Source: Patulibacter sp. (lineage in GTDB: Bacteria; Actinomycetota; Thermoleophilia; Solirubrobacterales; Solirubrobacteraceae). Taken from it: a DNA stretch of 11,384 nucleotides. Position 1 is the stretch's first letter; every line of letters begins with the position of its first letter. Below, one piece after another: positions 1 through 5,563 of this stretch. The DNA is taken from the NCBI GenBank assembly GCA_031119595.1, contig JAVHXX010000091.1, positions 1-11,384 on the forward strand. The letters are read 5' to 3'. The translations under genes were made by a program, and so were the position numbers. The notes beneath the pieces are model-generated. The model ran no database searches. It saw only the letters and a program-made list of their open reading frames with translations, and was not told the origin of the DNA.

Positions 1-2
1 AG

Positions 3-728
3 GCCCGGGTGCCCGCAGCGATCGCCGCCGGTCCGGTCGACCCGTCGCTGATCCCGACCCGGTCGCAGCTCCCCGCCGATATGCACAACCCCGGCTACGG
101 CAAGGTCGAGACGGGCTACGGCAAGCTGCCGACGGGCGAGATCTGGGTCGCCTGCCTCACCGACATGCCGCGCGTGCAGCCGGAGATGTGGGATTGGTGG
201 TTCGGTTGGCACAGCAAGGAGAGCGCCCGCTACAAGCTCTGGCACCCGGACGCCCACGAGTACGCGGCCCTCAAGTACGACCGCGCCGACAGCACCACCC
301 TCACCGACCGCCAGAAGTACATCGACAACGTCTCGTACGTCGACGAGATCATCGGTGGCCACCTCGACGAGCTCGCGATCAACTTCCAGGATCCCGCCCG
401 GTACGGCCTCGACCGGTCGAAGATCGACGGGACCGTCATCGTGGGCACGGTCGGAACGGCCCTCCTCCCGGTGAACATCGGGATCCTCTGCCACGAGGTG
501 CGCCGCACCGCGAAGGGCTCGGAGATGCGGAGTCGCTTCTACCTCAACGTCGCCGGGGTGCGCAGCACCGATGCGAACGCCATCGCGTGCGCGATCAAGC
601 GCGGGATCGCCCTGCCGCAGGGCATCACCTTCGACCTCACCTTCGGCGCCGCCCTCCTGCTCCACTGCGGGCAGGAGATGAACCACCTCGCGCAGTTCCT
701 GCCGGAGCTGCACGCGGAGTTCTCATAG
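3..728 (+). CDS. PhlG-like zinc hydrolase (DAPG hydrolase family), copy 1, 5' end cut by the window edge
   Basis: The protein matches the family of PhlG, which hydrolyses a C-C bond of 2,4-diacetylphloroglucinol to release acetate. The reading frame is open to the left edge. The residues before the GTG at 9 (AlaArg) still align with the linker of the second copy, so the true start lies outside the window. The four PhlG zinc ligands (His129, Glu160, His270, Glu274) have counterparts: the second His of HPDAH, the Glu of SYVDE about 30 residues later, and the His and Glu of HCGQE near the C terminus. Other family blocks are VETGYG, CLTDMPRV, PEMWDWWF and the closing HLAQFLPELHAEFS. By eye it is about two thirds identical to the next gene, so the pair arose by duplication. 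The actual substrate is unknown. The family call is confident; activity on DAPG itself is not implied. Confidence 0.85.
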   Translation, partial: ARVPAAIAAGPVDPSLIPTRSQLPADMHNPGYGKVETGYGKLPTGEIWVACLTDMPRVQPEMWDWWFGWHSKESARYKLWHPDAHEYAALKYDRADSTTLTDRQKYIDNVSYVDEIIGGHLDELAINFQDPARYGLDRSKIDGTVIVGTVGTALLPVNIGILCHEVRRTAKGSEMRSRFYLNVAGVRSTDANAIACAIKRGIALPQGITFDLTFGAALLLHCGQEMNHLAQFLPELHAEFS

Positions 729-784
729 GCACCGGCTCGCCCCGCCGAATGGCCGTTCACCCGTGGATGTGGGAGGCTCTGCAC

Positions 785-814
785 ATGCAGAGTCGAGGAA
801 CGTGGCCTTGGTGA
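785..814 (+). CDS. Putative 9-residue leader peptide overlapping the second PhlG-like gene
   Basis: A perfect Shine-Dalgarno GGGAGG (771-776) lies 8 nt before this ATG. No in-frame start codon for the downstream hydrolase lies at a suitable distance from that site. The ORF reads MQSRGTWPW and stops with TGA at 812-814, overlapping the GTG at 811 as GTGA, the usual layout for translational coupling. Two of its nine codons are Trp. I infer that ribosomes load here and re-initiate on the hydrolase. A Trp-responsive role is speculative, since no attenuator hairpin series was identified. Chance occurrence of the Shine-Dalgarno remains possible. Confidence 0.35.
   Translation: MQSRGTWPW
795..799 (+). 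promoter_or_regulatory. Candidate ribosome binding site for the second PhlG-like gene
   Basis: GAGGA lies 8 nt before TTG 808 and 11 nt before GTG 811. It is weaker than GGGAGG at 771-776, which serves the leader ORF. Together with the GTGA overlap it supports starting the hydrolase at 811 and not at the more distal GTG 763, which has no Shine-Dalgarno. Confidence 0.3.
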
Positions 815-1713
815 AGCGGGCGGCCATGGGGATCGCGGCGGCCGGGACTGCCGCCGCGATCCGGCCGCTCACCCGCGCTGCTCGGGCCGCGTCCGCCGAC
901 GAACCGCGCTACCGCGGATACCGCGACGCCGACCTGGCCCAGCCGTACGCGAAGTACATGAAGGCCCACACCGATCCGGCCCCCGCGCCGGTCCACGACG
1001 CGGTCGCCGCCGGACCGGTCGATCCGGGCCTCATCCCGGACCGCGCCGCGCTCGCGGCCGAGTTCCACGATCCCGGCTACAGCCCTGTCGAGACCGGGTA
1101 CGGCCGCACGCGCTCGGGCCAGGTGTGGGTCGCGTGCCTCACCGACATGCCCCGCGTGGACCCCGAGATGTGGGACTGGTGGTTCGCGTGGCACAGCGTC
1201 GAGAGCGCCCGCTACAAGCTGTGGCATCCCGATGGGCACCGTTACTCGTCGCTGAAGGCAGGCCCCCTCGCCCACCGCGTCGACCTCCAGGACCGGGAGC
1301 GGTACCGCGGCACGGTGTCGTACGTCGACGAGGAGATCGGTGGTCACCTCGACGAACTCGCGATCACGTTCCGCGACCCGGCGGCGCTCGGCATCGACCT
1401 GGACCGGGTCGACGGCACCGTGATCTGCGGCCGCGTCGGTGGCGCGCTGCTCCCCGTCAACGTCGGCATGGTCTGCCACCAGGTGCGGCGCACGGCGACC
1501 GGCTCGGAGATGCGCAGCCGCTTCTACCTCAACGTGCCGAGCGTGCGCCGTCCGGACCTCGTCGGCGCGCTCCGGGCGGTCCGGCGCGGCCTCACGCCGC
1601 CGCCACGGCTCCCGTTCCCGACCGCCTTCGGTGCCGATCTCCTCCTCCACTGCGGAGAGGAGATGCACCACCTCGCGCAGTTCCTCCCGGAGCTGCACGC
1701 GGAGTTCTCCTAG
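811..1713 (+). CDS. PhlG-like zinc hydrolase (DAPG hydrolase family), copy 2, with an export-like leader
   Basis: With the GTG at 811 the protein is 300 aa, close to the roughly 295 aa of Pseudomonas PhlG. The expected zinc ligands fall at His143 (second His of HPDGH), Glu174 (SYVDE), His280 and Glu284 (HCGEE). The gap of 31 residues between the first two equals that between PhlG His129 and Glu160. The N terminus (MKRAAMGIAAAGTAAAI, then an Arg/Ala-rich stretch to about residue 29) looks like a weak Sec or Tat-type signal, with KR in place of the twin Arg. PhlG itself is cytoplasmic, so export is uncertain. Its start is 82 nt after the stop of copy 1, and both are probably cotranscribed. TTG 808, GTG 802 and GTG 763 are alternative starts; GTG 811 is preferred because it overlaps the stop of a 9-codon leader ORF. 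Substrate unknown; acylated phenolics are the family precedent. Confidence 0.85.
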   Translation: MKRAAMGIAAAGTAAAIRPLTRAARAASADEPRYRGYRDADLAQPYAKYMKAHTDPAPAPVHDAVAAGPVDPGLIPDRAALAAEFHDPGYSPVETGYGRTRSGQVWVACLTDMPRVDPEMWDWWFAWHSVESARYKLWHPDGHRYSSLKAGPLAHRVDLQDRERYRGTVSYVDEEIGGHLDELAITFRDPAALGIDLDRVDGTVICGRVGGALLPVNVGMVCHQVRRTATGSEMRSRFYLNVPSVRRPDLVGALRAVRRGLTPPPRLPFPTAFGADLLLHCGEEMHHLAQFLPELHAEFS

Positions 1714-1742
1714 GCCGGCAGGGCCCCGCCCCACCGGCGGCC
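1713..1742. terminator. Weak candidate hairpin between convergent PhlG-like and ppk1 genes
   Basis: The 37-bp gap between two convergent stops can form GGCCG (1713-1717) with CGGCC (1738-1742), or alternatively GCCGG (1714-1718) with CCGGC (1734-1738). There is no T tract. Its position would suit a bidirectional terminator, but 5-bp stems are common by chance in DNA this GC-rich. Confidence 0.2.
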
Positions 1743-1750
1743 GAGCCCGT

Positions 1751-4000
1751 CTACCAGTCGGATGCGGCCTGCATGAGCTCCCGCTGCACGGACCGCCCGT
1801 TGCCCTCGGCGAGCTCGGCGGCCCACGACCCGTCCTCGGAGAGTTCCCAGGAGCCTTCCTCGTCGGCGAGGGAGCGGTCGAGGACGTCGAGGACGACGCC
1901 GCGGGCGCCGTCGTCGAGGAGCGGCACGACGAGCTCGACGCGGTTGTCGAGGTTGCGGGGCATCCAGTCGGCGGAGCCCATGAAGACCTCGGGGGTCTCA
2001 CCCTCGATCTCGAAGGAGAAGATCCGGGAGTGCTCGAGGAACCGGCCGAGCACGGACTTCACGCGGATGTTGTCGGACACGCCGGGCACGCCGGGACGCA
2101 GGCAGCAGACGCCGCGCACGTTGACCTCGACCTGCACGCCGGCCTGGCTGGCGCGGTAGAGCGCGCGGATGCAACGGCGGTCGACGAGGGCGTTCATCTT
2201 GATCCGGATGCGACCGGAGCGGCCACCCTTGACGGCCTCGGCGACCTTGTCGATGTGGGCGATGAGGCCGTCGCGGAGACCACCCGGCGCGAGCAGCGCC
2301 TGCCGCGGCTTGGGCGCGCGGCCGAAGCCGGTGAGGACGTTGAACATGTCCGAGACGTCGGCGCCGATGTCCTCGTTGCAGGTGAAGAGGCCGAGGTCGG
2401 TGTAGAGCCGCGCCGTCTGCGGGTGGTAGTTGCCGGTGCCGACGTGCACGTACCGCCGCACGCCGTCGCCCTCGCGGCGGACGACGAGGATCGACTTCGC
2501 GTGGGTCTTGAGGCCCGGGTGGCCGTAGACCACGTGGACGCCGGCCTTCTCCAGCTCGCGCGCCCAGCCGATGTTCGCACGCTCGTCGAAGCGGGCCTTG
2601 AGCTCGACGAGGCAGGCGACCTGCTTGCCGCGGTCGGCGGCGCGCATGAGCGACGGGATCAGCGAGGTGTCGTCGGACGTGCGGTACACGGTCTGCTTGA
2701 TCGCGAGGACGTCCGGGTCGTCGACGGCCTGCTCGACGAACCGTTCGACGGTCGCGCTGAAGGAGTCGTACGGGTGATGGACGACGAGGTCGCCCGCACG
2801 GATCGCCGCGAACATGTCGGCGGGAGCGCCGTCCTCGCCGCGCACGCGCTTCGGCACGAGCGGAGACCACGACGGGTCCTTGAGGTCCTTGTGGCCCGGC
2901 AGCTTGCCGAGCTGCATCAGGTTGCGGAGGTCGAGCGGGCCCTCGACGTCGTAGACCTGGCGTTCGCTGACCTCGAGCCCGTTGATGAGTTGCTGGCGCA
3001 GTTCCGGGTTCATGTCGGCGTTGACCTCCACGCGCACGACCTCGCCGAAACGGCGGTAGCGCAGCTCGGTCTCGACGGCCTGGAGGAGGTCGTCGGCGTC
3101 GTCGGAGATCTCGAAGTCGGCGTCGCGGGTGACCCGGAAGGTGCCGGTGCCGATGACCTCCATGCCCGGGAAGAGGAGCTCGGCGTTCTCGCCGATCACG
3201 TCCTCGATCCAGACGTACGTGTTCTCCTGGCCCTCGACCGGGACGAGACGGCTGATCATCTCGCGCGGCACCTTGATCCGGGCGATCACCCGCTGCGAGG
3301 TGACGGGGTCGCGGACGAGCGCGGCGAGGCTCAGCGACAGGCCGGAGATGTACGGGAAGGGCCGGCCGACGCCGACGGCGAGCGGCGTGAGCACCGGCAG
3401 CACCTGGCGGCGGAAGCGGTCGATCACCTGGGCGTGGTCGACGGCGTCGAGCGAGGCGAGCGGCACGATGCGGATGCCGTGTTCGGCGAGCTGGGGCAGC
3501 AGGACGGCGTGGAGCTGGCGGTACGCGCGGTGCATCTGCTCGAGCACGCGGTCGCGGACGCCGTCGATGACCTGGTCCGGGGTGTAGCCGTCGGCGCCGG
3601 GCTCGCGGATGCCGGCGGCGACCTGATCGTGGAGCGCGGCGACACGCACCATGAAGAACTCGTCGAGGTTGCTGGCCCAGATCCCGAGGAACTTGATGCG
3701 CTCCAGGAGCGGCGTGCGGGAGCGTTCGGCAAGCTGGAGGACGCGGTCGTCGAAGTCCATCCAGGAGAGCTCGCGGCTGAAGAGCAGCTCGGGCGAGTCG
3801 AGTGCGACCTCCTCGGGCTGTTCGGGCGTGGCCTCCTGCGAGGGCACGGGCTCGTCGTCGCCGACGACGAGGGCGCGAGCGGCATCCCGTGCGGCGAGGC
3901 GCGCGACCTCGTGATGCCCACCGGACTCCGTCCCGACCGGAAGCTGTTCGGTGGGTTCGTCGATCGCGGCCGGGGCGCCGTCGTGCGGAGTGTTGCTCAC
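1751..4000 (-). CDS. ppk1: Polyphosphate kinase 1
   Basis: PPK1 reversibly transfers the gamma phosphate of ATP to inorganic polyphosphate. The 749-aa product carries the full family architecture: an N-terminal domain from about residue 72 (LLFSRELSWMDFDDRVL), a middle domain, and two phospholipase-D-like C-terminal domains. The phospho-accepting His (E. coli His435) is His500 in GLKTHAK. His519 in HVGTGN keeps the 19-residue spacing to E. coli His454. Arg440 and Arg470 match Mg-binding Arg375 and Arg405, and His657 in FLEHSRI matches His592; all spacings agree exactly. About 70 residues of acidic, Ala/Pro-rich, probably disordered sequence precede the first domain. The start is GTG 4000, because TAGATT sits 7 nt upstream as for a leaderless mRNA; the frame also allows GTG 4057 (768 aa). 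No exopolyphosphatase or PhoU gene lies beside it. Function is secure; only the start is uncertain. Confidence 0.97.
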   Translation of the reverse strand: MSNTPHDGAPAAIDEPTEQLPVGTESGGHHEVARLAARDAARALVVGDDEPVPSQEATPEQPEEVALDSPELLFSRELSWMDFDDRVLQLAERSRTPLLERIKFLGIWASNLDEFFMVRVAALHDQVAAGIREPGADGYTPDQVIDGVRDRVLEQMHRAYRQLHAVLLPQLAEHGIRIVPLASLDAVDHAQVIDRFRRQVLPVLTPLAVGVGRPFPYISGLSLSLAALVRDPVTSQRVIARIKVPREMISRLVPVEGQENTYVWIEDVIGENAELLFPGMEVIGTGTFRVTRDADFEISDDADDLLQAVETELRYRRFGEVVRVEVNADMNPELRQQLINGLEVSERQVYDVEGPLDLRNLMQLGKLPGHKDLKDPSWSPLVPKRVRGEDGAPADMFAAIRAGDLVVHHPYDSFSATVERFVEQAVDDPDVLAIKQTVYRTSDDTSLIPSLMRAADRGKQVACLVELKARFDERANIGWARELEKAGVHVVYGHPGLKTHAKSILVVRREGDGVRRYVHVGTGNYHPQTARLYTDLGLFTCNEDIGADVSDMFNVLTGFGRAPKPRQALLAPGGLRDGLIAHIDKVAEAVKGGRSGRIRIKMNALVDRRCIRALYRASQAGVQVEVNVRGVCCLRPGVPGVSDNIRVKSVLGRFLEHSRIFSFEIEGETPEVFMGSADWMPRNLDNRVELVVPLLDDGARGVVLDVLDRSLADEEGSWELSEDGSWAAELAEGNGRSVQRELMQAASDW

Positions 4001-4007
4001 CCGCCCC

Positions 4008-4013
4008 AATCTA
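4008..4013 (-). promoter_or_regulatory. Candidate -10 box for leaderless ppk1 transcription
   Basis: On the minus strand TAGATT fits the actinobacterial TANNNT consensus. It ends 7 nt before the GTG at 4000, so transcription would begin at or next to the start codon. No convincing -35 element is visible and no good Shine-Dalgarno precedes GTG 4000 (only GGGGCGG directly abutting it). Confidence 0.4.
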
Positions 4014-4099
4014 GAACGGCGCGCGGGCCCGCGCAGCGGTTTCTCCGCACCTTTCACACGGGATTAACCGGTGCATCGGGAGCCCGTCGCGTCGGCGTT

Positions 4100-4119
4100 C
4101 CCGCCCGCGTCCCGGCGGG
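4100..4119 (-). terminator. Candidate hairpin downstream of the acetyltransferase gene
   Basis: CCCGCC (4100-4105) and GGCGGG (4114-4119) form a perfect 6-bp GC stem around an 8-nt loop. It lies 33-52 nt past the acetyltransferase stop in the gap before ppk1. There is no U tract, so it could equally be a chance stem in a very GC-rich spacer. Confidence 0.22.
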
Positions 4120-4151
4120 CCCGCGCGAGGGCCCCGCGAGGGCGCGAGGCC

Positions 4152-4784
4152 TCAGGTCTTGGTGGCGGCGAGGAGCGTCAGGAACGACGACGGCACCTCG
4201 CCCTCGACCCGCACCGGCGTGTCGATCAGCGGACCGTTGCGCCAGTCGTCCGGGAGCATCCCGAACACGGACACGTCGAGCTGGCGGGTGCCGTGGCGGT
4301 GCCAGCCGCGCAGCACGCCCTCGTGCTGGAACCCGACCTTCTCCAGGGCCTTGCGGGAGCGGACGTTCTCGGTGTTCGCGTACGCGCCGAGTCGCTCGAG
4401 GCCGAGCAGCTCGAAGGACAGGTACGCCATGAGCGCCTTGCCCTCCGTGTTCGCGCCCGTGCCCCAGGCGTCCTTGCCGAACCAGGTCCCCACCATCGCC
4501 CGGCGGTCGCGGTACGAGAACTCTGAGAGACCGGTGATCCCGACCACGCCCTGGGTGCGGTGCACCTGGAGCAGGTCGAGCTGACGGCCGGTCTCGCGCT
4601 GGTCGGGGAGGCGGTCGAGATAGGCCCGCGCCTCCGCCGTCTCCTGGTATGGCCCCCACGAGAACCACTTCGTGACCTCGGGATCGCTCGCCAGCCGGTA
4701 GAGCGACGTCGCGTCGCCCGGTTCGGGGATGCGCACCGTCATCGTGGGCCCGTGGAGGGCGAACTGGGCAGGGCGGTCGGCCAT
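4152..4784 (-). CDS. GNAT family N-acetyltransferase, RimJ/RimL type
   Basis: A 210-aa protein of the GCN5-related acetyltransferase fold, which moves acetyl from acetyl-CoA to an amine. The opening beta strand with FALHGPTMTVRIPEPGDA and LYRLASDPEVTKW matches the RimJ/RimL group. The acetyl-CoA motif is WFGKDAWGTGANTEG (residues 101-115). It is followed by ELLGLERLGAYANTEN (125-140) and SRKALEKVGFQHEGVLRG (143-160), the usual NxxS and GF end of the domain. Substrates in this group range from ribosomal protein N termini to antibiotics and free amino compounds, so I assign none. The start is ATG 4784, where the domain alignment begins and TACTGT lies 6 nt upstream. The frame is open to ATG 4991, which has its own purine-rich site. 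It runs in the same direction as ppk1, 151 bp upstream of it, with no sign of functional linkage. Confidence 0.85.
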   Translation of the reverse strand: MADRPAQFALHGPTMTVRIPEPGDATSLYRLASDPEVTKWFSWGPYQETAEARAYLDRLPDQRETGRQLDLLQVHRTQGVVGITGLSEFSYRDRRAMVGTWFGKDAWGTGANTEGKALMAYLSFELLGLERLGAYANTENVRSRKALEKVGFQHEGVLRGWHRHGTRQLDVSVFGMLPDDWRNGPLIDTPVRVEGEVPSSFLTLLAATKT

Positions 4785-4790
4785 CTCGCC

Positions 4791-4796
4791 ACAGTA
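4791..4796 (-). promoter_or_regulatory. Candidate -10 box for leaderless acetyltransferase transcription
   Basis: TACTGT on the minus strand fits TANNNT and ends 6 nt before ATG 4784, which would place the transcription start on the start codon. This is the same geometry as upstream of ppk1. No -35 box was recognised. If ATG 4991 is the true start, this match is inside the coding sequence and meaningless. Confidence 0.3.
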
Positions 4797-4961
4797 TTCG
4801 GCAGGGGCGGCGCATCGCTGCATGGCGGAGCCGGTTGCAGGGGACCATGCACCGGCGCGCGGAGCGCCGCCGATCGTCGCCGCGGCGAGGCGCGCGGTCG
4901 TCGGATTCGCCGCGCTCGCGAGGTCTTCGGCGGAACCAAACGAACACCAATGACCGTTCTG

Positions 4962-4980
4962 GATCGACGTTCGGTCGATC
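4962..4980. promoter_or_regulatory. 19-bp interrupted palindrome, possible operator in the divergent region
   Basis: GATCGAC (4962-4968), a 5-nt centre GTTCG, and GTCGATC (4974-4980) are perfect 7-bp inverted arms. The element lies in the 296-bp gap between the acetyltransferase (leftward) and the c-di-GMP unit (rightward), about 37 bp before the candidate -10 box at 5017. That location suits a dimeric regulator of TetR, GntR or similar type. A transcribed hairpin is the alternative. No regulator gene is in the window. Confidence 0.35.
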
Positions 4981-5016
4981 GCAAGCTTCATTTCGTTTTT
5001 CTTCCCTTCTGGGCAT

Positions 5017-5022
5017 TAGGTT
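5017..5022 (+). promoter_or_regulatory. Candidate -10 box for the 160-aa protein / c-di-GMP enzyme unit
   Basis: TAGGTT fits TANNNT and lies just after the pyrimidine-rich, locally AT-richer tract at 4988-5010, the least GC-rich spot in the gap. It would give a 5' untranslated leader of about 50 nt before GTG 5081. No clear -35 hexamer is present at 16-18 nt spacing. Confidence 0.25.
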
Positions 5023-5063
5023 GTCCGCAGCGCGCCGGGACGTTCCCCCGATCCCCGGGCGCC

Positions 5064-5069
5064 GAGGAG
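5064..5069 (+). promoter_or_regulatory. Ribosome binding site of the 160-aa protein
   Basis: GAGGAG lies 11 nt before GTG 5081, a slightly long but workable spacing. It is the reason for choosing 5081 over the more upstream in-frame starts, which would extend into the low-GC intergenic region. Confidence 0.45.
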
Positions 5070-5080
5070 ACGCACCGCCC

Positions 5081-5563
5081 GTGAGCGCCCCCGAGCTGCG
5101 CGTTCAGCAAGCCATCGCCACCGTCCTGCGCCTCGTCCACGAGGCCGCGGTCCTCCGGGCCCGCGTCCTGCTGCCCGAGACCGACGACAGCGATCCCACC
5201 ATCGTCACCCTCGAACCCCACGGCCCGCTCCTGATCGAACGCGCCGAGGGCACCGTCGAGGTCCCCCACGGCGAGTTGCCGCACGGCTCCGAGCCGGACG
5301 TCGCCATGCCCGAGACCCCGGAACTCGGGCCGTATCCGCCCTTCGAGATCGACCCGTCCGGTGGCACCGTGACCGGGATGATCGGCGCGCTCAGCGGCCT
5401 CGCCGACGCCATGACCAGGCTCTCCGCCGCGATGGGCGGCGGGGCGCTCGTCGCCTGCGACCTGCGCACCACGCGTGAGGGCGAGCCGCTCGGCGTCGCC
5501 GCGCGCGCCGGTGAACCCGCCGTCGCCCTGCTCGGCGACGACGTCTACGAGATCCCCCGGTGA
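5081..5563 (+). CDS. Unrecognised 160-aa protein coupled to the GGDEF-EAL gene
   Basis: I do not recognise the family. The protein opens with a probable amphipathic helix (ELRVQQAIATVLRLVHEAAVLRA, residues 5-27), followed by beta-strand-like segments rich in Glu, Asp and Pro. A helix-prone Gly/Ala/Met stretch (SGLADAMTRLSAAMGGG) comes next, and then a closing beta-rich tail (ALVACDLRTTREGEPLGVAA to YEIPR). It has no signal peptide, membrane segment or Cys-rich site, so it is probably a soluble cytoplasmic protein of acidic character. Its TGA stop (5561-5563) overlaps the next start GTG 5560 in a 4-nt GTGA, so the two are translationally coupled and likely made in matched amounts. The context suggests a partner or regulator of the c-di-GMP enzyme, but that is inference. 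Codon use matches neighbouring genes, so it is a real gene. Confidence 0.75.
   Translation: MSAPELRVQQAIATVLRLVHEAAVLRARVLLPETDDSDPTIVTLEPHGPLLIERAEGTVEVPHGELPHGSEPDVAMPETPELGPYPPFEIDPSGGTVTGMIGALSGLADAMTRLSAAMGGGALVACDLRTTREGEPLGVAARAGEPAVALLGDDVYEIPR

Noticed and set aside
9..11. GTG at 9 as the true start of the first PhlG-like gene
   Set aside because: The frame is open upstream, the two residues before it continue the alignment to copy 2, and about 65 residues of N terminus seen in copy 2 would be missing.
763..765. GTG 763 as the start of the second PhlG-like gene
   Set aside because: It has no Shine-Dalgarno, the strong GGGAGG lies downstream of it, and the added residues are polar and unlike a signal or the family N terminus.
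1439..4432. Very long plus-strand open frame (997 codons) across ppk1
   Set aside because: It is antisense to an unmistakable ppk1. Its translation is low-complexity Arg/Asp/Val/Ala-rich sequence typical of the complement of GC-biased codons, with no family resemblance.
5023..5080. c-di-GMP riboswitch (GEMM) in the leader of the c-di-GMP unit
   Set aside because: The conserved GEMM sequence blocks are not visible. There is only an imperfect GC hairpin around the CCCCGGG at about 5053-5059, which is expected by chance here.
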